A stretch of 64,000 nt of DNA from the NCBI RefSeq assembly GCF_022533585.1, contig NZ_CP092827.1:1342001-1406000 (forward strand), written 5' to 3'. The notes under the pieces are model-generated. The model made no database searches. It was not told where the DNA came from and was given only the letters and a program-made list of their open reading frames with translations. Source of the DNA: Pseudomonas sp. LS.1a (GTDB lineage: Bacteria > Pseudomonadota > Gammaproteobacteria > Pseudomonadales > Pseudomonadaceae). Shown one piece after another: positions 7,738 to 16,007 of the stretch. How positions within the stretch are numbered: the stretch's first letter is position 1; each line of letters starts with the position of its first letter. The position numbers and the translations under genes are program-made.

Positions 7738-8514
7738 TCAGCTACGACGTTCTTCTTCTCGCAACGTCAGCACTTCAAACCCATCCTCGGTCACCGCCAC
7801 CGTATGCTCCCACTGCGCCGACAGGCTGTGGTCACGGGTAATCACCGTCCAGCCATCCTTCAGCGTGCGCGTCCCGCGCCCACCCTGGTTGATCATCGGT
7901 TCGATGGTAAACACCATCCCCGGCTTCAACTTCATGCCCATCCCGCGCTGGCCAACGTGCAGCACCTCAGGCCCTTCATGCATCTGCTGGCCAATGCCAT
8001 GTCCGCAATACTCACGTACAACGCTGTAACCCGCCGCTTCGGCATGGGTCTGGATGGCATGGCCGATATCACCCAGCGTCGCCCCGGGGCGTACCTGTTC
8101 GATGCCTTTCCATAGCGCGTCATAGGTGGTGTCGACCAGGCGCTGCGCCTCATCGCTGATCGGCCCGATGCTGTACATCTTCGACGAGTCGGCGATATAG
8201 CCGCCTTGCTCCAGGGTGATGTCGACGTTGATGATCGAGCCTTCCTTCAGCACTTCATCGACCTTGGGCATGCCATGGCACACCACATGGTCCACCGAGG
8301 TGTTGAGCGAGTAGGGGAAACCGTACTGGCCCTTGCTTGCCGGGCGGGCCTTGAGCGTGCCGACGATGAACGCATCGGCACGGTCGTTGATCTGCATCGT
8401 GGTCACGCCGGGGCGGATGAAGCTGTCGAGGTCGGCGAACACCTGGGCCAGCAACTGGCCGGCGCGGCGCATCAGGTCGAGTTGGGCGGGGGTCTTGAGA
8501 ATCACCTGGGACAT
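7738..8514 (-). CDS. map: Type I methionine aminopeptidase
   Basis: A 258-residue cytosolic enzyme that removes the initiator methionine. The five metal ligands are in place: NVDITLEQGGYIADSS gives the two aspartates, CGHGIG the histidine, FTIEP and WEHTVAVTE the two glutamates. The substrate-pocket histidine is in VVCHGMP. The N-terminus MSQVILKTPAQLDLMRRAG has no zinc-finger extension, so it is the short type Ia form. Start ATG at 8514 fits the family; an upstream in-frame ATG at 8580 is unsupported. No strong SD is seen. Pseudomonads often carry more than one map, and this one is not beside rpsB-tsf, so it may be the secondary copy. Confidence 0.94.
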   Translation of the reverse strand: MSQVILKTPAQLDLMRRAGQLLAQVFADLDSFIRPGVTTMQINDRADAFIVGTLKARPASKGQYGFPYSLNTSVDHVVCHGMPKVDEVLKEGSIINVDITLEQGGYIADSSKMYSIGPISDEAQRLVDTTYDALWKGIEQVRPGATLGDIGHAIQTHAEAAGYSVVREYCGHGIGQQMHEGPEVLHVGQRGMGMKLKPGMVFTIEPMINQGGRGTRTLKDGWTVITRDHSLSAQWEHTVAVTEDGFEVLTLREEERRS

Positions 8515-8599
8515 GGGGGAGGGCAGTGGCTCATGCTGGAATGTGCCCCAGCATAGCGCCACGGGGTGCGGGGTTGCCACCGCATGGTGCGCTCCTGTG

Positions 8600-8694
8600 C
8601 CGGCCTCTTCGCGGGTGAACCCGCTCCCACAGGGACTGCACAGTCTGCAAACCTGTGGTGATCCTGTGGGAGCGGGTTTACCCGCGAAAGGGCA
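8600..8694. repeat. REP doublet (inverted pair)
   Basis: Inverted copies at 8600-8633 and 8663-8694. The right copy ends only 8 bp before the -24 element of the nasA sigma-54 promoter. Confidence 0.9.
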
Positions 8695-8702
8695 GGCACA
8701 GC

Positions 8703-8718
8703 TGGCCCATTAATTGCT
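8703..8718 (+). promoter_or_regulatory. Sigma-54 promoter of nasA
   Basis: TGGCCCA-TTAA-TTGCT has the invariant GG (8704-8705) and GC (8716-8717) exactly 12 bp apart, as RpoN promoters require. The predicted start near 8728 places the first ANTAR hairpin right at the 5' end of the leader. Confidence 0.8.
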
Positions 8719-8734
8719 GATCTACCGCTACCCA

Positions 8735-8827
8735 GGGCTATCAACGTCGACAGCCCACAAACCTTCACGACAAAGGCGCCGTGTTGCCCCGCTTGCCCAG
8801 CAAGCAGGGGCAGCCGGCGCCTTTTTG
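8735..8827 (+). promoter_or_regulatory. ANTAR-type antitermination leader of nasA
   Basis: Hairpin P1 (8735-8756): GGGCT/AGCCC and TC/GA stems close the hexaloop AACGTC. Hairpin P2 (8766-8783): CACGAC/GCCGTG, one mismatch, closes the hexaloop AAAGGC. Both loops have A at position 1 and G at position 4, the ANTAR recognition rule. P2 shares bases with the 5' arm of a terminator (AAGGCGCC 8773-8780 with GGCGCCTT 8816-8823, inner stem TGCCCCGCTTGC, then TTTTT). Binding of P1-P2 by a NasT-like ANTAR protein would therefore block termination. nasST is not in this window. Confidence 0.85.
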
Positions 8828-8849
8828 CGTTTCCTACAGGAGCCCGCCC

Positions 8850-11800
8850 ATGGCCAACAGCGAAGTGCGCAGCGTCTGCCCTTACTGCGGCGTCGGTTGC
8901 GGCATCGTCATGAGCGTTGCCGATGGCAAGGTCGGCAAGATCAGCGGCGACAAGCTGCACCCCAGTAACTTCGGCCGCCTGTGCACCAAAGGCCTCACCG
9001 CACACCTGCCGCTGACCGCTGCCGGCCGTATGGAAGATGCCTATGTGCGCCAGCAGCGCAGCCAGCAGCCAGCGCGTACCGGCATCGACCAGGCCATCGC
9101 CGCTGCCGCTAGCCGCCTGCTCGGCATCATCGACCAGCACGGCCCGGACGCCGTGGCGCTGTACGTTTCCGGGCAAATGTCGCTGGAGGCCCAGTACCTG
9201 GCCAACAAGCTGGCCAAGGGCTTTATCCGCACTCGCCACATCGAGTCCAACTCGCGCCTGTGCATGGCCAGCGCTGGCAGCGGCTACAAGTTGTCGCTTG
9301 GCGCCGATGGCCCGCCCGGCAGCTACCAGGACTTCGAGCACGCCGACGTATTCCTGGTGATCGGCGCCAACATGGCCGACTGTCACCCGATCCTGTTCCT
9401 GCGCCTGCTCGACCGGGTGAGGGCGGGCGCCAAGCTTATCGTCATCGACCCGCGGCGCAGCGCCACCGCCGATAAGGCCGACCTGTTCCTGCAAGTGCGT
9501 CCCGGTAGCGACATGGCCTTGCTCAATGGCCTGCTGTATCTGTTGCAGCGCAACGGCCACACCAACCCCGACTTCATCGCCCGCCACACAGAAGGCTGGG
9601 ACGAACTGCCGGCTTTCCTCGACGACTACACCCCTGAACGCGTGGCCGCCATCACCGGGCTGGCCGAGGCCGACATCATCAGGGCCGCCGAATGGATCGG
9701 CGGCGCCAGCAACTGGATGAGCTGCTGGACCATGGGCCTGAACCAGAGCATCCATGGCACCTGGCACACCAATGCGATCTGCAACCTGCATCTGGCCACG
9801 GGCGCCATCTGCCGCCCCGGCAGCGGGCCGTTCTCGCTGACCGGCCAGCCCAATGCCATGGGCGGCCGCGAGATGGGCTATATGGGCCCGGGCTTGCCAG
9901 GCCAGCGCTCGGCGCTGGTAGCGCAAGACCGCGCCTTCGTCGAGCAGCAGTGGCAACTGGCACCGGGCAGCCTGCGCAGTGAGGGCGGCGAGGGCACGGT
10001 GGCGCTGTTCGAACAGATGAAAAGCGGCGCGGTGAAAGCCTGCTGGGTCATCTGTAGCAACCCGGTGGCCAGCGTCGCCAACCGCCAGCAGGTGATCGAC
10101 GGCCTGCGCCAGGCCGAATTGGTGATTACCCAGGATGCCTTCCTCGACACCGAAACCAACCGTTACGCCGACATCCTCCTGCCGGCCGCACTGTGGGCTG
10201 AAGGGGAAGGCGTGATGATCAACAGCGAGCGCAACCTCACCCTGATGCCACGCGCCGTCGAGCCGCCCGGGCAGAGCCTGCCCGACTGGCAGATCATCGC
10301 CCGGGTCGCCTGCGCCATGGGCTACGCCGACGGCTTCGACTACCCCGATGCCGAAGCGGTGTACGAGGAGATCCGCCGCTTCCATAACCCGGCCTCCGGC
10401 TACGACCTGCGTGGTATCGGCTATGCCGAACTGCGCGAGCAGCCGCGCCAGTGGCCCTGCGCCCCGGGCCGCGACAACCCGCGCAGCCCGCTGCGCTACC
10501 GCAACGACGGCAGCAGCCAGGCGCTGTTGCACGACGCCCAGGGCGAATGCCCGGCGTTGGCCTTCCCGACCGCCAGCGGCAAGGCCCGTTTCTTCGCCCG
10601 GCCCTGGTTGCCGGCAGCGGAGCTGCCGGATGCCGATTACCCCATGGTGCTCAATACCGGCCGCGTACAGCATCAGTGGCACACCCTGACCAAGACCGGC
10701 AAGGTGCCGGCGCTGAACAAGCTGGAGCCTGGCCCCTTCATGGAGATCCACCGCGACGATGCCGCCCGTCTGGGCATCGCCGAAAAGGACCAGGTGGCCA
10801 TCCGCTCGCGCCGTGGGCAGGCCGTGCTGCCCGCGCGAATCAGCGACCGGGTCATGCCGGGCAACTGCTTTGCCCCATTTCACTGGAACGACCTGATCGG
10901 CGAGCAGCTGGCGATCAACGCCGTGACCTGCGATGCGGTCGACCCGCTGTCGCTGCAGCCGGCGTTCAAGCACTGTGCCGTGACCCTGGAGCGGGTTGCA
11001 GGCGAGCGGATCGAAGCCCTTGATCTGAACACTGCCATTCCGCCGACCGCCGCCCTGTCCCGTCTGCTTGGCCTGGACACCCTGCCAGCCCCGGTACTGC
11101 CCGATGCTGCGCTGGCGGCGCCACGGCACCAGGTGTTGTGGGCCTCGCAGACCGGCAACGGTGAGTTGCTGGCCGAACGCTGTGCCGAGCGCCTGCGTGG
11201 TGCCGGCCTCGATGTGCAGCTCAGTTGCATGGACGCGGTCAGCCCGCGTCAGTTGCAGGGCGCCGCCAGCGTGGTGCTGATCGCCAGCACCTTTGGCGAT
11301 GGCGACGCGCCCGACAGCGCGGCGGCGTTCTGGCACGCCTTGCAGGGGGAGCAGGGCGCCCACTGCGCCGAACTGCGCTATGCCGTACTGGCCCTGGGCG
11401 ATTCCAGTTACGATCAGTTCTGCGGCTTTGGCCGCAAGCTTGACCAACGTCTGGCCGAACTGGGTGGGCGGCGCCTGCTGCAACGGGTGGACTGCGAGCC
11501 GGACTTCGACGACGCCTTCGCCGCCTGGCTCGATGCGCTGTTGCCTACGCTGGGCAGTGCCGCCGCACCGCAACCGGTCACCGAGCCTGCGCCCGTGGCG
11601 GCTTACAGCAAGCAGCAACCCTGGGCTGCCACCTTGCTGGAAAACCGCCTGCTCAACGGCCCGGGTGCCAGCAAGGAAACCCGTCAACTGGTATTCGACC
11701 TGAGCGGCAGCGGCTTCACCTATGCCGCGGGCGATGCCTTGGGCGTGTGGCCGCGCAACTGCCCGCAGCTGGTCGACGAACTGCTGGCGCTGATGCAGCT

Positions 11801-12698
11801 CGATGGCCAAACCATGGTCGAGCTCAAAGGCCAGCCCGCCATGCCGCTGACTGAAGCCCTGCAAGCGCACCTGGAGATTGCCAAGGTCACCGCGCAGCAG
11901 TTGCAGGCCTTCGCCAGCAATGCCCCGGACCTGCAGCGCCTGCTGCAGCCCGAGTGCAAGGCCGAGCTGCAGGACTGGTTGTGGGGCCGGCAACTGGTCG
12001 ATGTGTTGCGCGCCTTCCCCCAGCAGTTGCCGCTGGCCAGCTGGCTGGCCCTGCTCAAACCGTTGCAGCCGCGCCTCTATTCGATCAGCTCCAGCCTGCT
12101 GGCGCACCCGGAGCAGGTGCACCTGACCGTTTCCACGGTGCGCTATGGTGCGCGCAAAGGGGTGTGTTCAAGCTTTCTTGCCGACCGCGCACAGGCGCTG
12201 AAGGTGGCCATCTTCCCGCAGGTGTCGAAGCACTTCCGCCTGCCCGAGGATGACTGCGTGCCGGTGATCATGGTCGGCCCCGGCACTGGTATTGCGCCGT
12301 TCAGGGCTTTCCTCGAAGAACGAGAGGCACGCGGGGCGAAAGGGGCTAACTGGCTGTTCTTCGGCGAGCAGTACGCGGCCACCGATTTCTATTACCAGGA
12401 GCAGCTACAAGCTTGGCAGGCTGCAGGGCACTTGCGGCTGGACACGGCGTTTTCACGCGACCAGGCCGAGAAGGTCTACGTGCAGCAGCGCATGCTCGAA
12501 CAGGGCGCGCAGTTGTGGCGGTGGCTGGAGGCGGGGGCGTACTTCTTTGTGTGTGGCGATGCGCAGCGCATGGCCAGGGATGTGGATGCGGCGTTGCGGG
12601 CCATCGTGGCCGAGCATGGCGGCATGGATGCGGCGGCGGCGGGGGCTTATGTCGAAGCGCTGGGCAAGGCCAGGCGGTATCGGCGGGATGTGTATTGA
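8850..12698 (+). CDS. nasA: Assimilatory nitrate reductase fused to CysJ-like flavoprotein reductase
   Basis: A 1,282-residue fusion. Residues 1-55 hold a [4Fe-4S] site (CPYCGVGC: C10, C13, C17, then C45 in GRLCTKG). A molybdopterin oxidoreductase and dinucleotide-binding domain extends to about 730. From about 757 a flavodoxin domain begins (WASQTGNGELLAERC), then an FAD/NADPH reductase module with PRLYSISSS, KGVCSSFL, VGPGTGIAPFRAFLEER and the CysJ-like end YRRDVY. The chain can thus pass NADPH electrons via FAD/FMN to the Mo site without a separate NasB. ATG at 8850 follows AGGAG; an earlier in-frame start at 8781 would lie inside the attenuator. Preceded by a sigma-54 promoter and ANTAR leader. 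Cytoplasmic: no signal peptide. Some homologues bear the sulfite-reductase label because of the C-terminal half. Confidence 0.93.
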   Translation: MANSEVRSVCPYCGVGCGIVMSVADGKVGKISGDKLHPSNFGRLCTKGLTAHLPLTAAGRMEDAYVRQQRSQQPARTGIDQAIAAAASRLLGIIDQHGPDAVALYVSGQMSLEAQYLANKLAKGFIRTRHIESNSRLCMASAGSGYKLSLGADGPPGSYQDFEHADVFLVIGANMADCHPILFLRLLDRVRAGAKLIVIDPRRSATADKADLFLQVRPGSDMALLNGLLYLLQRNGHTNPDFIARHTEGWDELPAFLDDYTPERVAAITGLAEADIIRAAEWIGGASNWMSCWTMGLNQSIHGTWHTNAICNLHLATGAICRPGSGPFSLTGQPNAMGGREMGYMGPGLPGQRSALVAQDRAFVEQQWQLAPGSLRSEGGEGTVALFEQMKSGAVKACWVICSNPVASVANRQQVIDGLRQAELVITQDAFLDTETNRYADILLPAALWAEGEGVMINSERNLTLMPRAVEPPGQSLPDWQIIARVACAMGYADGFDYPDAEAVYEEIRRFHNPASGYDLRGIGYAELREQPRQWPCAPGRDNPRSPLRYRNDGSSQALLHDAQGECPALAFPTASGKARFFARPWLPAAELPDADYPMVLNTGRVQHQWHTLTKTGKVPALNKLEPGPFMEIHRDDAARLGIAEKDQVAIRSRRGQAVLPARISDRVMPGNCFAPFHWNDLIGEQLAINAVTCDAVDPLSLQPAFKHCAVTLERVAGERIEALDLNTAIPPTAALSRLLGLDTLPAPVLPDAALAAPRHQVLWASQTGNGELLAERCAERLRGAGLDVQLSCMDAVSPRQLQGAASVVLIASTFGDGDAPDSAAAFWHALQGEQGAHCAELRYAVLALGDSSYDQFCGFGRKLDQRLAELGGRRLLQRVDCEPDFDDAFAAWLDALLPTLGSAAAPQPVTEPAPVAAYSKQQPWAATLLENRLLNGPGASKETRQLVFDLSGSGFTYAAGDALGVWPRNCPQLVDELLALMQLDGQTMVELKGQPAMPLTEALQAHLEIAKVTAQQLQAFASNAPDLQRLLQPECKAELQDWLWGRQLVDVLRAFPQQLPLASWLALLKPLQPRLYSISSSLLAHPEQVHLTVSTVRYGARKGVCSSFLADRAQALKVAIFPQVSKHFRLPEDDCVPVIMVGPGTGIAPFRAFLEEREARGAKGANWLFFGEQYAATDFYYQEQLQAWQAAGHLRLDTAFSRDQAEKVYVQQRMLEQGAQLWRWLEAGAYFFVCGDAQRMARDVDAALRAIVAEHGGMDAAAAGAYVEALGKARRYRRDVY

Positions 12699-12720
12699 TG
12701 TGCGCCAAGATGGGGAGTGA

Positions 12721-12737
12721 TGCACTTGGAATGTGCA
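12721..12737. promoter_or_regulatory. NtrC-type enhancer site upstream of nirB
   Basis: TGCAC-TTGGAAT-GTGCA is a perfect 5+7+5 dyad matching the NtrC consensus (GCAC-N7-GTGC). A weaker match, TGCGCCAAGATGGGGAG, lies at 12701-12717, about two helical turns away. The site is about 125 bp upstream of the sigma-54 promoter, a normal enhancer distance. Confidence 0.65.
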
Positions 12738-12746
12738 CTTGCTGTG

Positions 12747-12846
12747 CTGGCCTCTTCGCGGGCACGCCCGCTCCCACAGGTACTGCAAAGGTCTGAAAAA
12801 ACGTGGAGGACCCTGTGGGAGCGGTCGTACACCGCGAAGAGGCCAG
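12747..12846. repeat. REP doublet (inverted pair)
   Basis: Inverted copies at 12747-12780 and 12812-12846; the right copy is a diverged variant (GCGGTCGTACACCGC centre). It sits between the NtrC-like site and the sigma-54 promoter of nirB. Confidence 0.88.
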
Positions 12847-12861
12847 TACAGGAAACAGGGT

Positions 12862-12877
12862 TGGCACAGTCCCTGCT
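12862..12877 (+). promoter_or_regulatory. Sigma-54 promoter of nirBD
   Basis: TGGCACA-GTCC-CTGCT with GG at 12863-12864 and GC at 12875-12876, 12 bp apart. The predicted start near 12888 is 15 nt before the first ANTAR hairpin. Confidence 0.85.
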
Positions 12878-12902
12878 TTATCCCAGTTACAACAAAGCCC
12901 AC

Positions 12903-12988
12903 TGATCAACGGCGATCAACCCGGGCCCACTACCGCGATGAATACAGGCAAAGGCGCCTGGAGCTTCGGCTCCAGGCGCTTTTTTTTT
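12903..12988 (+). promoter_or_regulatory. ANTAR-type antitermination leader of nirBD
   Basis: Hairpin P1 (12903-12918): TGATC-AACGGC-GATCA. Hairpin P2 (12945-12960): CAGGC-AAAGGC-GCCTG. Both have six-base loops with A1 and G4. The 3' arm of P2 is also the 5' arm of a strong terminator, GCGCCTGGAGC-TTCG-GCTCCAGGCGC (12954-12979), followed by nine T residues. P2 and the terminator are mutually exclusive. The terminator ends 16 nt before the nirB ATG, so nirBD cannot be expressed unless it is overcome. The AAAGGC second loop is identical to that in the nasA leader. Confidence 0.9.
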
Positions 12989-13004
12989 GATCGAGGATCG
13001 GCTT

Positions 13005-15557
13005 ATGAAGGCAACAGCGAGCAGCGGGCAACGAGAGCGACTGGTCATCGTCGGCAACGGCATGGTCGGCCACCATTGCGTCGAACAACTGGTCAGCCGC
13101 GGCGCCCTGCAGCGCTTCGAGGTGCATGTGTTCGGCGAAGAGCGCCAACGCGCCTACGACCGCGTGCACTTGTCCGAGTACTTCGGCGGCAGCTGTGCCG
13201 AAACCCTGGCCCTGTGCGGGCAGGACTTCTACGGCGCCAACGGTGTGCACCTGCACCTCGGCGAAGCGGTACTGGAAATTGACCGTGAGTGCGGCGAAGT
13301 GGTCACTGCTGAGGGCCGCTACGGTTACGACCACCTGGTGCTGGCCACAGGCTCCTATCCCTTCGTGCCACCGATCGAAGGCTCCAGCGGCAATGCTCGG
13401 CTGGTCTACCGCACCCTCGACGACCTCGACGCCATCCGCGCTGCCGCAGCCAGCGCCCGCCGTGGCGTGGTAGTGGGCGGTGGCCTGCTTGGCCTGGAAG
13501 CGGCCAACGCCCTCAAGTCGCTGGGCCTGGAAGCCCATGTGGTGGAGTTCGCCCCACGGCTGATGCCGGTGCAGCTGGACGGCGAGGGCGGCGCCGCGCT
13601 CAAGGCACAGATCGAAGCGCTGGGCGTGGGTGTGCATCTGTCGCGTGCCACCCAGTCGATCAGTGCGGGGGAAGACTACCGCTACCGCATGAACTTCGAT
13701 GGCGGCGAGCACCTGGAAACCGACCTGATCGTGTTCTCCGCGGGTATCCGCCCGCAGGATGCCCTGGGCCGTGCCTGTGGCCTGGATATCGCCGCGCGTG
13801 GCGGGGTGGTGATCGACAACCACTGCCGCAGCAGCGACCCACGCATTTTCGCCATCGGTGAGTGCGCCTCGTGGAACGGCAGCGTGTTCGGCCTGGTTGC
13901 CCCGGGCTACAGCATGGCGCGCAACCTGGCGGCGCTGCTGATGGGGGAAGCCGCTGGCGAATTCACCGGTGCCGACATGTCCACCAAGCTCAAGTTGCTG
14001 GGCGTGGATGTCGGCTCCATCGGCGATGCCCATGGTGCCACCCCGGGGGCACGCAGCTACCGCTTCATTGACGAAGCCAACAGCGCCTACCGCCGGCTGG
14101 TGGTGGATGCCAGCGGCAAGCACGTACTTGGTGCGGTGCTGGTCGGCGACAACAGCTATTACGACACCCTGTTGCAGTACGCCCAGAACGGCATTGCCCT
14201 GCCGGCCGACCCGGCGGCACTGATCCTGCCGCAAGGCGGCGGCGCACCGGCGCTGGGCGCCGATGCGCTGCCCGACAGCGCGACCATCTGCTCCTGCCAC
14301 AACGTCAGCAAGGGCGCGGTCTGCGCCGCCATCGACAGCGGCTGCGGCGACCTTGCCGCCGTCAAGGGCTGCACCAAAGCTGCCACCGGTTGTGGTGGAT
14401 GCGCGGCCCTGCTCAAGCAGGTATTCGAGCACGAGCTGACCGCCCGTGGCGTGGCGGTGGACAAGAGCCTGTGCGAGCACTTTGCCTACACCCGCCAGGA
14501 GCTGTACGGGCTGGTACGGGTGGAGGGCATCCGCACCTTCAGCGAGCTGCTCGAACGTCACGGCAAAGGCCATGTTGGGTGCGATATCTGCAAGCCGGCG
14601 GTGGGCAACATCCTGGCCTCGTGCTGGAACCAGCCGATCATGGACCCGGCGCTGGTGCCGCTACAGGACACCAACGACACCTTCATGGCCAATATGCAGA
14701 AGAACGGTACCTACTCGGTGGTGCCGCGTATCCCCGGTGGTGAAATCACCCCCGACAAGCTCATCGTGATCGGCCAGGTGGCCAAGAAGTACGACCTGTA
14801 CACCAAGATCACCGGTGGCCAGCGCATCGACCTGTTCGGCGCCCAGTTGCACGAACTGCCGCTGATCTGGGGCGAGCTGATCGAAGCCGGCTTTGAAACC
14901 GGGCATGCCTATGGCAAGTCGACCCGCACGGTGAAATCGTGCGTCGGCAGCACCTGGTGCCGTTACGGCGTGCAGGACAGTGTTGGCATGGCCCTGCGCC
15001 TGGAAGACCGCTACAAAGGCCTGCGCAGCCCGCATAAGCTCAAGTTCGCCGTATCTGGCTGCACCCGTGAATGTGCCGAGGCGCAGAGCAAGGACATCGG
15101 CGTGATCGCCACCGACAAGGGCTGGAACCTTTACGTGTGTGGCAACGGCGGCATGCGCCCGCGGCATGCCGAGCTGTTCGCCACCGACCTTGATGACGAG
15201 ACCCTGGTACGCCTGATCGACCGCGTGCTGATGTTCTACATCCGCACCGCCGACAAGCTGCAGCGCACCTCGGTGTGGCGCGAGAACCTGGAAGGCGGGC
15301 TGGACTACCTGAAACAGGTAGTCATCGATGACAGCCTGGGCCTGGCCAGCGAGCTGGAAGCGCAGATGCAGCATGTGGTGGACCAGTACGAATGCGAGTG
15401 GGCCAACGCCCTCAACGACCCCGAGAAGCTCAAACGCTTCCGTACCTTCGTCAACGACCGCCGTGCCGATCCGGACGTGCATTACGTGCGCGAACGCGAA
15501 CAGCGCCGGCCTGCTGCGCCGCTGCACCTGATCCCAACTGTCGAGGAGGCTGTCTGA
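13005..15557 (+). CDS. nirB: Assimilatory nitrite reductase, large subunit
   Basis: An 850-residue NAD(P)H-dependent siroheme enzyme that reduces nitrite to ammonium. The N-terminus has FAD and NAD dinucleotide folds (VIVGNGMVGHHCVEQL; VVVGGGLLGLEAANAL). A BFD-like [2Fe-2S] module follows near residue 430 (CSCHNVSKGAV, then CTKAATGCGGC). The C-terminal half carries the nitrite/sulfite reductase repeats and the [4Fe-4S]-siroheme cysteines in SCVGSTWCRYG and SGCTRECAEAQ. ATG at 13005 follows GAGG; an upstream in-frame TTG lies in the terminator T-run. The stop overlaps the nirD start (ATGA). Confidence 0.97.
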   Translation: MKATASSGQRERLVIVGNGMVGHHCVEQLVSRGALQRFEVHVFGEERQRAYDRVHLSEYFGGSCAETLALCGQDFYGANGVHLHLGEAVLEIDRECGEVVTAEGRYGYDHLVLATGSYPFVPPIEGSSGNARLVYRTLDDLDAIRAAAASARRGVVVGGGLLGLEAANALKSLGLEAHVVEFAPRLMPVQLDGEGGAALKAQIEALGVGVHLSRATQSISAGEDYRYRMNFDGGEHLETDLIVFSAGIRPQDALGRACGLDIAARGGVVIDNHCRSSDPRIFAIGECASWNGSVFGLVAPGYSMARNLAALLMGEAAGEFTGADMSTKLKLLGVDVGSIGDAHGATPGARSYRFIDEANSAYRRLVVDASGKHVLGAVLVGDNSYYDTLLQYAQNGIALPADPAALILPQGGGAPALGADALPDSATICSCHNVSKGAVCAAIDSGCGDLAAVKGCTKAATGCGGCAALLKQVFEHELTARGVAVDKSLCEHFAYTRQELYGLVRVEGIRTFSELLERHGKGHVGCDICKPAVGNILASCWNQPIMDPALVPLQDTNDTFMANMQKNGTYSVVPRIPGGEITPDKLIVIGQVAKKYDLYTKITGGQRIDLFGAQLHELPLIWGELIEAGFETGHAYGKSTRTVKSCVGSTWCRYGVQDSVGMALRLEDRYKGLRSPHKLKFAVSGCTRECAEAQSKDIGVIATDKGWNLYVCGNGGMRPRHAELFATDLDDETLVRLIDRVLMFYIRTADKLQRTSVWRENLEGGLDYLKQVVIDDSLGLASELEAQMQHVVDQYECEWANALNDPEKLKRFRTFVNDRRADPDVHYVREREQRRPAAPLHLIPTVEEAV

Positions 15558-15919
15558 TGAACCTGTCCAATGCTGCTGTGAAAACCCGAGAAACCTGGCA
15601 GGCCGTGTGCCAGGCGGATGACCTGGTGGCGGATTCCGGGGTGGTGGTGTGGCTTGACGGTGCCCAGGTGGCGCTGTTCTACCTGCCAGGGCAGGCGCAG
15701 CCGCTGTACGCGGTGGACAACCGTGACCCGCGCTCCGGCGCCAACATCATCGGCCGCGGGCTGGTGGGCAGTGTGCAGGGCGAACTGGTGGTGGCGGCGC
15801 CGTTGTACAAGCAGCACTTCAGCCTGCGGAGCGGGGAGTGCCTGGAAGATTCCGGGCAGCGTTTGCGGGTGTGGCCGGTGCGTTTGAGTGGTGAGACGGT
15901 GGAGTTGGCTGTGGCCTGA
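15557..15919 (+). CDS. nirD: Assimilatory nitrite reductase, small subunit
   Basis: A 120-residue Rieske-fold protein that partners NirB. It shows the NirD pattern GVVVWLDGAQVALFYLPGQ, then YAVDNRDPRSGANIIGRG and PLYKQHFSLRSGECLED. The Rieske Cys-His cluster ligands are absent, as is normal for NirD. It overlaps nirB by 1 nt and has a strong GAGGAGG SD, so translation is coupled. No uroporphyrinogen methyltransferase or nitrate transporter gene follows. Confidence 0.96.
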   Translation: MNLSNAAVKTRETWQAVCQADDLVADSGVVVWLDGAQVALFYLPGQAQPLYAVDNRDPRSGANIIGRGLVGSVQGELVVAAPLYKQHFSLRSGECLEDSGQRLRVWPVRLSGETVELAVA

Positions 15920-15938
15920 TATTCATCTGCCGCCTGCA

Positions 15939-15974
15939 CTGGCCTCTTCGCGGGTTTACCCGCGAAAGGGCCGG
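15939..15974. repeat. Condensed REP palindrome
   Basis: CTGGCCTCTTCGCGGGTTTA runs straight into CCCGCGAAAGGGCCGG: two REP heads fused with no CTCCCACAGG tails. It follows nirD by 20 bp and may end the nirBD transcript. Confidence 0.85.
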
Positions 15975-16007
15975 TACAGGCTATCTGCATGCGGTAAGCT
16001 TGAGCCC

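Noticed and set aside
8578..8589. CACC-GCAT-GGTG upstream of nasA as an NtrC site.
   Set aside because: Spacing is 4 rather than the required 5 between the half-sites, and part of it borders the REP; no better site was found, so the nasA enhancer remains unassigned.
8502..12122. A 1,206-codon open frame antisense to nasA.
   Set aside because: It is the mirror of a GC-rich gene with strong codon bias; the translation is low-complexity Gln/Ala/Gly/Arg-rich with no domain, and the plus strand has full family motifs.
12930..14573. A 547-codon open frame antisense to nirB.
   Set aside because: Same reason: an antisense shadow without motifs, and its start lies inside nirB.
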